DNA from: Clostridium_AD frigoriphilum
GTDB taxonomy: Bacteria > Bacillota > Clostridia > Clostridiales > Clostridiaceae
Assembly (NCBI RefSeq): GCF_036541405.1
Contig: NZ_JAZHFS010000005.1
Coordinates: 206,513-270,512, forward strand
Reading direction: 5' to 3'
Length of the DNA stretch: 64,000 nt
This document shows positions 8,783 to 17,443 of the stretch, piece by piece; within the stretch, counting starts at the first letter, position 1, and each line of letters opens with the position of its first letter. The notes under the pieces are model-generated. The model was not told where the DNA came from. It made no database searches and saw only the letters and a program-made list of their open reading frames with translations. Made by a program: the position numbers and the translations under genes.

Positions 8783-9159
8783 AAAATGTTTTGATAGCTT
8801 TTAGCTTGTTCGTTATAATGATGGTAGGAATATTTTTATCTGTAAATATTATAAACGTCAAATGTAGCAAGTTACAAGATTTAAATTGTACTCTTGAGAA
8901 CTATATAATTAAAGAAAAGTATCAAGATGCATACAAATTATCACTAGATTACATAGCTGAGTGGAAGAAAACTTCTAAACTTTTAACTATATATACACAC
9001 CATGAAGACTTAGATAATATAGATAGCGAGATTTTAAAATTAACTCAATATATAAAAATTAAAGATAAGTCAGAAGGATTAGCAACTGTTCATGTTATGA
9101 AATATCTTGTTGATCATATAATGTCCCATGAAAAGGTATCTATAAGCAATATTTTTTAA
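8779..9159 (+). CDS. DUF4363-like membrane-anchored protein
   Basis: A 126-residue protein with one N-terminal hydrophobic anchor (residues 4-24) and an extracytoplasmic helical domain with ISxWxK-like spacing (AEWKKTSKLLTIYTHHEDLDNID). The length, the anchor and the position directly after a DUF421 gene match the DUF4363 family, which commonly accompanies DUF421 in Clostridia. The function is unknown. A 4-nt overlap with DUF421 implies equal expression and probably a shared complex in the membrane. Confidence 0.75.
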   Translation: MKNVLIAFSLFVIMMVGIFLSVNIINVKCSKLQDLNCTLENYIIKEKYQDAYKLSLDYIAEWKKTSKLLTIYTHHEDLDNIDSEILKLTQYIKIKDKSEGLATVHVMKYLVDHIMSHEKVSISNIF

Positions 9160-9234
9160 TTTATAGATATCATTTATAGTAAAAGGGTAGAAAATAGTCC
9201 ATTTATAGCTTATAATTATAAGGAATCATAAAAA

Positions 9235-9262
9235 GTCCCGCAGGGACAATAAATGTCCCTGC
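9235..9262 (+). promoter_or_regulatory. Alternative hairpins in the fba 5' leader
   Basis: GTCCC-GCA-GGGAC (9235-9247) can form a 5-bp hairpin. The same GCAGGGACA (9240-9248) can instead pair with TGTCCCTGC (9254-9262) as a 9-bp hairpin. The two are mutually exclusive. No T-run follows, so it is not a terminator. It ends about 10 nt before the fba ribosome site. Confidence 0.5.
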
Positions 9263-9285
9263 AAAATTTGAAAGGTGGAATTAAT

Positions 9286-10233
9286 ATGGCTTTAGTTACT
9301 ACTACTAAAATGTTTGAAAAGGCAATAAAAGGAAATTACGCAATTGGTGCTTTTAACATCAATAACATGGAAATAATTCAAGGAGTTATCGACGCTTGTG
9401 CAATTCACAAGTCAGCTGTTATACTTCAAGTATCAGGTGGCGCTATGAAATATGCAAGACCAACTTACCTTAGAAAAATGGTAGAGGCTGCTATAGAAGA
9501 CACTGGTCTTGATATAGCTCTTCACTTAGATCACGGTTCAGATTTAGCACAATGTAAACTTGCAATAGCTTCTGGATTTACTTCAGTAATGTATGATGGT
9601 TCTCATTTTGATTATGAAGAAAATGTAAGGACAACTAAAGAAGTAGTTGATTTTGCTCATTCTAAAGGTGTTGTAGTTGAAGCTGAGCTTGGTAAACTTG
9701 CTGGAGTTGAAGATGCTGTTAGTGTTTCAGCAGCAGATGCAACATATACTGATCCAGAACAAGCAGTAGATTATGTAACAAGAACTGGTATAGATTCTTT
9801 AGCTATAGCTATAGGAACAAGCCATGGTGCATATAAATTCAAAGGTGAACCTAAACTTGATTTTGAAAGATTAACTTTAATTACAGAGAAATTAGAAGCT
9901 GCTGGTCTTCATAATTTTCCAATAGTTCTTCATGGTGCATCTGCTGTAGATCAAGAATATGTTACTATGATCAATGAATTTGGTGGAGAAATGAAGGGTG
10001 CAAAAGGAATTCCACTAGAAATGCTTAGAAAAGCAGCTTCTATGTCTGTTTGTAAAATAAACATGGATACTGATTTAAGACTTGCAATGACTGGTTCAAT
10101 AAGAAAAGTACTTACAAAAAATCTTGGCGAAATAGATCCTAGAAAATATCTAGGAGAAGCAAGAACTAACATAACTAAATTAGTTGAAGGTAAAATTACT
10201 AATGTTTTAGGATCTTCTAACTCATCTAAGTAA
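9286..10233 (+). CDS. fba: Class II fructose-bisphosphate aldolase
   Basis: Zinc-dependent glycolytic and gluconeogenic enzyme that reversibly splits fructose 1,6-bisphosphate into dihydroxyacetone phosphate and glyceraldehyde 3-phosphate. From the ATG at 9286 it has 315 residues. The active-site aspartate and a zinc histidine lie in HLDHGSD (D82, H83), followed by VEAELG, GTSHGAYK, LHGASAV and INMDTDLR phosphate-binding segments. An in-frame ATG at 9253 lies inside a hairpin and lacks a ribosome site, whereas 9286 has AAAGGTGG at proper spacing. Codon use looks biased toward a highly expressed gene. A strong terminator follows. Confidence 0.96.
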   Translation: MALVTTTKMFEKAIKGNYAIGAFNINNMEIIQGVIDACAIHKSAVILQVSGGAMKYARPTYLRKMVEAAIEDTGLDIALHLDHGSDLAQCKLAIASGFTSVMYDGSHFDYEENVRTTKEVVDFAHSKGVVVEAELGKLAGVEDAVSVSAADATYTDPEQAVDYVTRTGIDSLAIAIGTSHGAYKFKGEPKLDFERLTLITEKLEAAGLHNFPIVLHGASAVDQEYVTMINEFGGEMKGAKGIPLEMLRKAASMSVCKINMDTDLRLAMTGSIRKVLTKNLGEIDPRKYLGEARTNITKLVEGKITNVLGSSNSSK

Positions 10234-10248
10234 TCTGAATTATTAAAT

Positions 10249-10292
10249 CCAAAAGACCCACAGTATAATATGCTGTGGGTCTTTTGGGTTTA
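10249..10292 (+). terminator. Terminator of fba
   Basis: A 15-bp stem (10249-10263 with 10273-10287), 9-nt loop, then GTTTATTTT. Confidence 0.9.
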
Positions 10293-10320
10293 TTTTGCAT
10301 TAAATTTCTTACGCCAAAAA

Positions 10321-10506
10321 AAAGTATATATTACGTATAATGCATTGAAGCGAGCTTTAGAACTTCTTATTATATTTTTAATTAAGATGCGTTAAGAAAA
10401 GCATATGTTTGAGCACAGCGAGTTTATGCTTTTTAGCAGATTAATTAAAAATATAATTAGTAGTTCTTAGCGAAGTGACTGCATTACTAGTGAAATATAC
10501 TTTTTC
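10321..10506. repeat. Long imperfect palindrome, family B copy 1
   Basis: The left arm begins AAAGTATATATTACG and the right arm ends ATATACTTTTT. The two halves pair over nearly the whole 186 bp with the apex TTTGAGCACAGCGAGTTT (about 10408-10425). It is closely similar to 53451-53639 and more distantly to 34738-34945. No gene lies in it; it fills the gap between fba and the gene ending at 10510. Confidence 0.85.
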
Positions 10507-10509
10507 TCT

Positions 10510-11559
10510 TTATTTTTCAACGTAATTACTTACATGTTTGATAACCATATTAATTGTTCCATCACCATTTCTTTGTATTTCAAAGCGACTATCATCATGA
10601 TATGTTTCTTCATTTACATATAAATCTATATCTTTATCAATCTTAAGTCTTACTCTTTTTAATTTCTTGTCTATCCATTCTTTATCAAGACTAATATTTT
10701 CGCAAATTCCTTGCTGTGCTATAAACTCAACAAATTTCTCCTTGTTTTCATTATTTTCAGGAAATATCTGCTGCGACAATTCTTTAACATCAATATTATC
10801 TTCTTCTCTAAGTTTTCTTTTTATAGTACTTCTAACAACTTCTGCTTCATCTGCATTTTCTGCGAAAGTATTCTGGGTGAATTTTTCAACTGCCTTTACA
10901 AAACTTTTAGTTACATCTCTTTCATTGTCAACAATCGTGCAACCTAAATAATTATTAATAAAATAGTTTGAGTCATTCTCTTGGTTCTCATTATTTGATT
11001 CCTTGGTTTTGCTCCTTTTATCAATAACCATTAAATCAAAACTATTTTCCTCTCTAATTGGTTTTATAAAAGCGCATTTTTGTATCCTTTGGGCACTACC
11101 AGGTAGACCCGTAAACTGTGGCACTATATCAATTCCTAATTTTTCATCCACAAACTCAATAGTGTGGACATAGTTTTTTATATAATCCATTTTAAATATA
11201 CCAAGTACTGGACCAAACTCCGTAGTAAAAGATACTACTATTAAATCGCAAGAAGGAATACTCCCCTTAGATCGCATTAAAATAAACATTTGTTTTGCTA
11301 GTTCCTTTGAAACAGCGAGTATATTATTCTCACCATTTAAATATTCTTGAGATAAATCTTTTACTATATTTGACTCAGGAGAAAATACCCCATATTTTAA
11401 GTCTTCATCTTTTAAGCATTTTTGAATATGTTTAAGTATAAAATTATATTTTTCTTCATCTAAATCTAATGCATATTCATTCAAGATAGGTTCATCTGCA
11501 TTATTGTCTAAAACATGAATAATAGCCTCATTTATATTAACTTCTTTTATATACTCCAA
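10510..11559 (-). CDS. Nucleoid-associated protein, NdpA/YejK family
   Basis: A 349-residue protein matching the 37-kDa nucleoid-associated family (PF04245 type) over its length: an N-terminal INEAIIHVLDNNADEPILNEYALDL strand/helix region, the ELAKQMFILMRSKGSIPSCDLIVVSF segment, FGPVLGIFKMDY and a C-terminal VKELSQQIF region. Family members bind DNA in enterobacteria; the role in clostridia is untested. It has no membrane segment or signal. Residues about 185-200 form a polar, Asn/Glu-rich linker. A GGTGGTG-type ribosome site precedes the ATG. The upstream region holds a long inverted repeat. Confidence 0.85.
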   Translation of the reverse strand: MEYIKEVNINEAIIHVLDNNADEPILNEYALDLDEEKYNFILKHIQKCLKDEDLKYGVFSPESNIVKDLSQEYLNGENNILAVSKELAKQMFILMRSKGSIPSCDLIVVSFTTEFGPVLGIFKMDYIKNYVHTIEFVDEKLGIDIVPQFTGLPGSAQRIQKCAFIKPIREENSFDLMVIDKRSKTKESNNENQENDSNYFINNYLGCTIVDNERDVTKSFVKAVEKFTQNTFAENADEAEVVRSTIKRKLREEDNIDVKELSQQIFPENNENKEKFVEFIAQQGICENISLDKEWIDKKLKRVRLKIDKDIDLYVNEETYHDDSRFEIQRNGDGTINMVIKHVSNYVEK

Positions 11560-11583
11560 AAAAACACCACCTTAATAATTATC

Positions 11584-11699
11584 TAAGGCACATGAAAATA
11601 ATTCGCAAGTTAAGTCATCTCCTGAGGAACTGTAACATCTCTTAATAGATGCTTCAACAGCTCTGCAAAAAATGAGTTTACTTATTTGAATGTGCTTAA
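11584..11699. repeat. Inverted repeat, family C (ends AAGGCACATGAAAATAA)
   Basis: The left arm TAAGGCACATGAAAATAA and the right arm TTATTTGAATGTGCTTAA are imperfect reverse complements. Between them lies TCATCTCCTGAGGAACTGTA (11614-11633), which also occurs, slightly changed, at 29721-29740. A small AACATCTCTTAATAGATGCTT hairpin is also present. Nothing coding is seen in the 11560-11866 gap. Confidence 0.65.
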
Positions 11700-11866
11700 C
11701 TATTATACTATGTATTTATGATTATAACAAAGTCATATATTGCTATCAAAATTGATAATTTTAATGAATTATTAATGTTACTTTATTTAAGTTATGATAT
11801 AATCACAATTAATGGTTAATTAATTAATTGATCATTATATACCCTAAAGTATCAAGGAGGATTATT

Positions 11867-12415
11867 TTGAAAGAAATAGAGCTTAGAATTATAGACATTG
11901 ATGTTAAGGAAATTCGCCAAAAATTATTAAGTTTAAATTGTTTAAAAGTAAAGCAAGAGGATCAAATAAATAATATTTATGATTTCTCGGATAAAAGACT
12001 ACTACTCGGTAAAGGCTATGCAAGAATACGTACAGTTAAAGACAATTTAAAAAATTCAACTATTCACTATATCACCACAAAAAAACTTATAAGCCAAGAG
12101 AAATATAAAATTATGGATGAGCATGAATCTGAAATTAAAGATGAAATTGCAGCGAGGGGAATATTTGAAGCCTTAGGCCTCGAGCTTATGCAGTCTATTA
12201 AAAAATATAGAGAAAGCTATAAATATAAAAATACTCTTATAGAAATTGACATAAATGAGAAGGAATTTTGTCCTTTTCCTTATATAGAAATTGAAAGTGA
12301 ATCGGAAGCTGAGATTGAAGAAGTTGTAAGCTTACTTGGTTATAGTTTAGCAGATACTACCTCTAAAAGTATTTATGAAATATTAAAAGCCAAAAAATCA
12401 ATGGAAAAGCTATAA
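11867..12415 (+). CDS. CYTH-domain protein (triphosphate tunnel / class IV adenylate cyclase-like)
   Basis: A 182-residue protein with the CYTH signature near its start (KEIELRIIDID, an ExExR/K variant). Alternating acidic and basic strands follow: KGYARIRTV, HYITTKKL, YKYKNTLIEIDI, PYIEIESESEAEI. CYTH enzymes bind triphosphates with divalent metals and include inorganic triphosphatases, thiamine triphosphatases and CyaB-type cyclases; the substrate is not evident. I choose the TTG at 11867 because AAGGAGG lies 6 nt before it; the upstream ATG at 11828 has no ribosome site. Its stop overlaps the next start by one base (TAATG), so it heads a coupled operon. Confidence 0.88.
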   Translation: MKEIELRIIDIDVKEIRQKLLSLNCLKVKQEDQINNIYDFSDKRLLLGKGYARIRTVKDNLKNSTIHYITTKKLISQEKYKIMDEHESEIKDEIAARGIFEALGLELMQSIKKYRESYKYKNTLIEIDINEKEFCPFPYIEIESESEAEIEEVVSLLGYSLADTTSKSIYEILKAKKSMEKL

Positions 12416-13356
12416 TGTTTGGATATGTAACTCCATGTAAAATGGAAATGAAGATAAAAGACTACGAGATATTCAAAGCTTATTATTGTGGTCTATGTAA
12501 TTCCATAAAAAATGATTTTGGTAATCTTCCAAGACTTACTCTAAATTTTGACATGACATTTTTAGCAGTACTTTTGGATTCCTTATCAGAAAGTAAATAT
12601 AATTTCGTTAAATTCAAATGTTTAATACACCCATTAAAAAAAAGACTTATGATAAATAATAATAAAGCTTTAGATTACGCTGCTTTTTGCAATGTTACAT
12701 TAGCTTATTATAAACTAATGGATGATGTCCAAGATAATAAAACAATGAAGAGCAAAATTTATTCAATATTTTTAAAAACCTATTTACCAAAAGCAGAATT
12801 ATCATATGCTGATGTAATGGAGTATACAAAAGACAAACTGTTACTTCTAAACACTCTAGAGGCAAATCATAATGATATGGATACTTATGAGCATCTATCT
12901 ATAGATGAACAGCTATCTATAGATGGGTTATCGCATGTCTTTGCTGATCTTACAGGTTTTATAATATCCTTTTATTATAAAGAAGCCTCTTTTAAAGATG
13001 ATTTATACTGGCTTGGATATAATTTAGGTAAATGGATATATATTATAGATGCTTATGATGATTTAGAAAAAGATATAAAAAGTAATTCTTTTAATGCTAT
13101 AAATTCATTACTTAATACAGATAATCTGGATTTCAAAAGTTTTTCTATATTAATTAAGCCAAGAATTGATTTTATATTGGCTACTTGTGCATCTTCGTGC
13201 TTAAAATATTTGAATAATTTACCTTTGATTAAAAATGAAGATATATTAAGTAATATACTAGAGCTAGGACTCATGGAAAAAATGGATAAAGTGTTTAATA
13301 AAGAAACTATTGATAATTTAAAAGGAGTGGAAGATAAAAATGGCAAATCCCTATGA
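12415..13356 (+). CDS. DUF5685-family protein with two Asp-rich motifs
   Basis: A 313-residue helical protein. The N-terminus carries cysteines at 8, 25 and 28 (YYCGLCNSIKNDFG). Two aspartate-rich helices follow: KLMDDVQDNK (D103, D104, D107) and IIDAYDDLEKDIK (D212, D215, D216, D220). The family has no established function. The spacing of the two motifs recalls the metal-binding helices of class I prenyl/squalene synthases, but that is my inference and the overall similarity is low. It is translationally coupled to the CYTH gene upstream, and its 3' end overlaps the J-domain gene by 17 bp, so the three products are probably made together. Confidence 0.75.
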   Translation: MFGYVTPCKMEMKIKDYEIFKAYYCGLCNSIKNDFGNLPRLTLNFDMTFLAVLLDSLSESKYNFVKFKCLIHPLKKRLMINNNKALDYAAFCNVTLAYYKLMDDVQDNKTMKSKIYSIFLKTYLPKAELSYADVMEYTKDKLLLLNTLEANHNDMDTYEHLSIDEQLSIDGLSHVFADLTGFIISFYYKEASFKDDLYWLGYNLGKWIYIIDAYDDLEKDIKSNSFNAINSLLNTDNLDFKSFSILIKPRIDFILATCASSCLKYLNNLPLIKNEDILSNILELGLMEKMDKVFNKETIDNLKGVEDKNGKSL

Positions 13357-13972
13357 AGTACTTGGTGTAAAAGAAGGAACCTCTAAAGAAGAAATTAAAA
13401 AAGCCTATAGAGAACTAGCAAAAAAATATCATCCTGATCAATATGGTGATAATCCATTAAAAGATTTGGCAGAAGTTAAAATGAGAGAACTAAATGAAGC
13501 TTATGATACCCTTATGAAAGGCAATGGATCTTCTAATAATAACAGTTCATCAAACAATTATAGTTCTTCTAACAATGGTTCAAGTTCAAATAATGACTAC
13601 AATAATAACAATATATATCAATCTATAAGAATGGATATAAATAGTGGTAACCTCCCCTCTGCTGAGCAAAAATTAGGTTCCATGAACACAAAAACTGCTG
13701 AGTGGAATTTTTTAATGGGAACAGTTCATCTAAAAAAAGGTTGGCATGATAGTGCCTATACTTTTATTAATCGTGCCTGCACTCAAGAACCTAATAATGT
13801 TGAATACAGACAAAGCTTTAATCAACTAAATAATCAATCTTCAAATTATAGAAATAACTATTATGGTAGGACAAATAACAATTCCGGCGGCATGGGTAAC
13901 ATGTGCCTTAACCTCTGGTGTGCAGATACCATTTGTGAATGTTTAGGCGGAGATCTTATTTCGTGTTGCTAA
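13340..13972 (+). CDS. J-domain (DnaJ-like) co-chaperone with Asn/Ser-rich linker and cysteine-rich end
   Basis: A 210-residue protein. Residues 3-65 form a J domain with the Hsp70-stimulating HPD motif (31-33). About 70-95 is a low-complexity Asn/Ser linker, 96-165 a TPR-like helical pair (GNLPSAEQKLGSM, AEWNFLMGTVHLKKGWHDSAYTFINRAC), then a second polar linker. The end is hydrophobic and cysteine-rich (CLNLWCADTICECLGG and a terminal ISCC). It lacks the zinc-finger and substrate domains of DnaJ, so it likely directs DnaK to a special client. The start overlaps DUF5685 by 17 bp with GGAGTGG as ribosome site. Confidence 0.88.
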   Translation: MANPYEVLGVKEGTSKEEIKKAYRELAKKYHPDQYGDNPLKDLAEVKMRELNEAYDTLMKGNGSSNNNSSSNNYSSSNNGSSSNNDYNNNNIYQSIRMDINSGNLPSAEQKLGSMNTKTAEWNFLMGTVHLKKGWHDSAYTFINRACTQEPNNVEYRQSFNQLNNQSSNYRNNYYGRTNNNSGGMGNMCLNLWCADTICECLGGDLISCC

Positions 13973-13997
13973 GTCTATTAATTTAGGAGATGATTTT

Positions 13998-14501
13998 ATG
14001 AAATCTAACCATATTGCTAAAGGTGGAATATTCGCAGCACTTAGTTTGATATTACTATATATATCCTCCGTTATACCTACAAACAGATTATCTGTACTCT
14101 GTATAGCTTCCTGCATTATTCCTCTTTCCATTATGCTTACTGGAGTAAAGAATACTGTTGTAGTCTACGGTGCTGTTTCCTTGCTTAGTTTATTTATTAT
14201 ACCATCAAAGCTTATAGGCCTGAGCTATATATTAATTTTTGGTTCCTATGGTTTTGTAAAATATTATGTGGAAAAATTGAGAAATATCCCTATAGAAATT
14301 GTACTAAAGTTATTGTATTTTAATATAACCTCAGGTATAATCGTGTTTATATATAAAATGTTATTCCTAAAAATCCCAAATATAAATATAAATCTTTATT
14401 TGCTCCTTATTCTTGTGGAGGTTGGCTTTGTAGTCTATGATTATGCACTTACTGCTTTTATAGCTTATGCCAATAAAAACCTTTTAAAGAAATTCAAATA
14501 A
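13998..14501 (+). CDS. Small multi-pass membrane protein, last gene of the CYTH-J-domain operon
   Basis: A 167-residue, five-segment membrane protein starting KGGIFAALSLILLYISSVIP, a layout reminiscent of DUF2232/YybS-type or ECF S-component proteins, without a decisive motif. It begins 25 bp after the J-domain gene with AGGAGATG before the ATG and is therefore probably the fourth gene of that operon. A promoter and T-box leader for leuS begin right after it. The function is unknown. Confidence 0.7.
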   Translation: MKSNHIAKGGIFAALSLILLYISSVIPTNRLSVLCIASCIIPLSIMLTGVKNTVVVYGAVSLLSLFIIPSKLIGLSYILIFGSYGFVKYYVEKLRNIPIEIVLKLLYFNITSGIIVFIYKMLFLKIPNININLYLLLILVEVGFVVYDYALTAFIAYANKNLLKKFK

Positions 14502-14531
14502 AAATACCTAAGTACTCATGAGCTTATGGTA

Positions 14532-14560
14532 TTGACACAAAATTTTATTTAAATTATAAT
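14532..14560 (+). promoter_or_regulatory. Consensus sigma-A promoter of leuS
   Basis: A perfect TTGACA (14532-14537), 17-bp spacer and TATAAT (14555-14560). Transcription would begin near 14567 and produce the T-box leader. Confidence 0.85.
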
Positions 14561-14566
14561 GGATAA

Positions 14567-14836
14567 TAATCCAACAATAAACAAACACTAATATAATATA
14601 TAGCTTTGATTAGGAGTATTAGTATTTATATCATTTTTTAGAGAGCTGCTGTTAGCTGCAAAGCAGTAATGATAAAATATGAACTTACCTATAGACTTAC
14701 ATCGTAAGTAAGAGCCTACTTGTAAAAACAAGTACGGTTAAAACCGTTATATTTGCAAGTGAGGTGTAAAACCTAACTAGAGTGGTACCGCGGAATATTA
14801 CTTTCGTCTCTTTTTGAGATGGAAGTTTTTTTATTT
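14567..14836 (+). promoter_or_regulatory. T-box riboswitch, leucine (leuS leader)
   Basis: The antiterminator bulge sequence AGAGTGGTACCGCGG is at 14779-14793. The competing terminator is the stem 14800-14810/14816-14826, followed by T's. Stem I begins around GAGAGCTGCT (14641), and the likely specifier codon is CTT at 14684-14686, following GAA as in the trpS leader. Uncharged leucyl-tRNA binding should stabilise the antiterminator and switch leuS on. Confidence 0.92.
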
Positions 14837-14932
14837 TTAGCCATACATATTTTTACATTTAATCACAAAAAATCTATATAGAAAAAATAATTAATCATAT
14901 TTAAGATTTAAACATAACAAGGAGGAATATTA

Positions 14933-17395
14933 ATGGCAAAATATAATACAGGCATCGATGAAAAATGGCAACAAAAATGGGAAGACACGGATCTATACAA
15001 ATTTGATGAGAATAATACTGAAAGAAAATTATATGTACTTGAAATGTTCTCTTATCCATCTGGAAGCCAATTACATGCTGGACATTGGTTTAACTATGGC
15101 CCCGTAGATACTTGGGCTAGAATGAAAAGAATGCAAGGATATAATGTATTTCAACCAATGGGTTTTGACGCTTTTGGTCTACCTGCCGAAAACTACGCAA
15201 TAAAAACAGGTGTTCATCCAAAAGATTCTACTGAGCAAAACATTATTAATATGAAAAAACAATTAAAAGCTATGGGAGCTATGTTTAATTGGGATCATGA
15301 AGTTGTAACTTGCAGACCTGATTATTATAAATGGACTCAATGGTTATTCTTAAAATTATTTGAAAAAGGTCTTGCTTATAGAAAGAAAGCCCCAGTAAAT
15401 TGGTGCCCTAGTTGTAATACAGTTCTTGCGAATGAACAAGTACTTGCAGATGGTTCTTGCGAGAGATGTGGCACTGAAGTTACTAAAAAGAATTTAACTC
15501 AGTGGTTTTTAAAAATTACTGACTACGCTGAGGAACTACTAGAAATGCTTGACACTTTAGATTGGCCAGAAAAAACTAAAGCAATGCAAAGACATTGGAT
15601 AGGTAAATCTACTGGTGCTGATGTTACTTTTAAGGTATCCGATTCCGATTTAGACTTTAGTGTATTTACAACAAGGGTAGACACTCTATATGGCGTTTCG
15701 TATGTAGTTATAGCTCCTGAAAATGATCTTGTTGACATTCTTACTAAGGATGAATATAAGGATGCTGTTGAATCTTATAAATATGATGCCAGGAAACAAA
15801 CCGATATAGAGAGGCAGTCTATTACAAGAGATAAAACTGGTGTATTTACAGGTTCTTATGCTATAAATCCTATAAATGGACGCAAAGTTCCTATTTGGAT
15901 TGCAGACTACGTTCTAAACACTTATGGAACTGGTTGCGTAATGGCTGTTCCAGCTCATGATGATAGAGATTTTGCCTTCGCTACTAAATACAATTTACCT
16001 ATTGAAAGAGTAATCGTTGGTTTTAAAAGCAAGAAAGAAGACGATGAAAAACTTCCTTATACTGAACATGGTAAAATTATAAATAGTGAAGAATTTAATG
16101 GTTTATCTACAAATGATGCAAAAGAAGCAATAGTTAAGAAATTGGAAACCATGAACTTAGGTTCCGGTAAAGTAAACTTTAGACTTCGTGATTGGTTAGT
16201 TTCAAGGCAACGATACTGGGGTGCACCTATTCCAATAATTCACTGTGACAAATGTGGAACTGTTCCTGTACCTGAGGCCCAGCTACCAGTAGAGTTACCT
16301 TATGACGTAGAATTTACACCAAACGGCGAATCACCTTTAGCTAAATGTGAGGAGTTTATTAATGTAACTTGTCCTGTTTGCGGAGGCCCGGCTCATAGAG
16401 AAGCTGATACCTTAGATACATTCGTTTGTTCTTCTTTCTACTATTTAAGATATGTAGATAATAAAAATAGTGAAAAAGCTTTCGATACGGACTTAATAAA
16501 CAAAATGTTACCTGTAGACAAGTATGTAGGAGGTCCTGAACATGCATGCATGCATCTACTATATGCAAGGTTTATCACAAAAGCTCTTAGAGATATGGGA
16601 TATTTAAACTTCGATGAACCATTCTTATCTCTTACTCACCAAGGTTTAATCCTGGGAGAAGATGGATTAAAAATGAGTAAATCCAAAGGGAACACAATCT
16701 CACCAGACAAGTACATAAAAGAGTTTGGAGCAGATGTATTTAGAATGTACTTAATGTTTGGTTTTGGCTATACTGAGGGTGGCGCTTGGAGTGATGATGG
16801 TATAAAAGCTATATCAAGATTTGTTGATAGAATAGAAAGAGCTGTAGACACTGGAAGTGACGAAATTTTAAAAAGAACTAATAATGTAACTTCTATTGGT
16901 GTTAATGAGAAAGAATTGAACTATTGGAGAAATTTCGCAATAAAAGGTGTTAGCGAAGATACTGAGAAACTTCAATTTAATACTTCAATTGCAAGACTTA
17001 TGGAACTTACAAATGCTGTATCAAAATATGTTAATTACGAAAGTATAAACAGTAAATTATTAAAAGAAGTGCTTATAGATTACCTTAAGCTTTTAGCTCC
17101 CTTCGCTCCTCACTTTTCAGAAGAAAAATGGGAGACATTAGGTATGGATTACTCCATATTCAACCAAAGCTGGCCTACCTTTGATGAAAGTGCTCTTATT
17201 AAAGATGAAGTAGAGATTGCCATTCAAATAAATGGTAAGATTAAATCTAGAATAACTATAGCTCAAGGTTTAGATGAAGAAAGTATAAAACAAGCCGCTT
17301 TAAATGATGAAACATTCATTGCCGCTCTTGAAGGTAAAACTGTGCGCAAGGTTATTGTAATCAAAGGACGACTGGTTAATATAGTAGTTTCTTAA
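14933..17395 (+). CDS. leuS: Leucyl-tRNA synthetase
   Basis: Class I aminoacyl-tRNA synthetase that charges tRNA-Leu. The 820 residues are full length. The ATP-binding HIGH variant is HAGH (48-51) and the KMSKS loop is at 580-584. Between them are the zinc-like CPSC...CERC and CDKC...CPVC segments and the CP1 editing domain (about 220-400), including the TTRVDTLYG region and VPAHDDRD with the conserved editing aspartate. AAGGAGG precedes the ATG. Expression is governed by the upstream T-box, and a perfect hairpin terminates it. Confidence 0.98.
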   Translation: MAKYNTGIDEKWQQKWEDTDLYKFDENNTERKLYVLEMFSYPSGSQLHAGHWFNYGPVDTWARMKRMQGYNVFQPMGFDAFGLPAENYAIKTGVHPKDSTEQNIINMKKQLKAMGAMFNWDHEVVTCRPDYYKWTQWLFLKLFEKGLAYRKKAPVNWCPSCNTVLANEQVLADGSCERCGTEVTKKNLTQWFLKITDYAEELLEMLDTLDWPEKTKAMQRHWIGKSTGADVTFKVSDSDLDFSVFTTRVDTLYGVSYVVIAPENDLVDILTKDEYKDAVESYKYDARKQTDIERQSITRDKTGVFTGSYAINPINGRKVPIWIADYVLNTYGTGCVMAVPAHDDRDFAFATKYNLPIERVIVGFKSKKEDDEKLPYTEHGKIINSEEFNGLSTNDAKEAIVKKLETMNLGSGKVNFRLRDWLVSRQRYWGAPIPIIHCDKCGTVPVPEAQLPVELPYDVEFTPNGESPLAKCEEFINVTCPVCGGPAHREADTLDTFVCSSFYYLRYVDNKNSEKAFDTDLINKMLPVDKYVGGPEHACMHLLYARFITKALRDMGYLNFDEPFLSLTHQGLILGEDGLKMSKSKGNTISPDKYIKEFGADVFRMYLMFGFGYTEGGAWSDDGIKAISRFVDRIERAVDTGSDEILKRTNNVTSIGVNEKELNYWRNFAIKGVSEDTEKLQFNTSIARLMELTNAVSKYVNYESINSKLLKEVLIDYLKLLAPFAPHFSEEKWETLGMDYSIFNQSWPTFDESALIKDEVEIAIQINGKIKSRITIAQGLDEESIKQAALNDETFIAALEGKTVRKVIVIKGRLVNIVVS

Positions 17396-17397
17396 AA

Positions 17398-17441
17398 AAA
17401 AATGAGTAGAACATTTTATTTAAAATGTTCTACTCATTTTT
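17398..17441. terminator. Bidirectional terminator, leuS / alarmone synthetase
   Basis: A perfect 21-bp stem (17398-17418 with 17421-17441) and a minimal loop, between convergent genes with A- and T-runs on the two sides. Confidence 0.9.
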
Positions 17442-17443
17442 GA

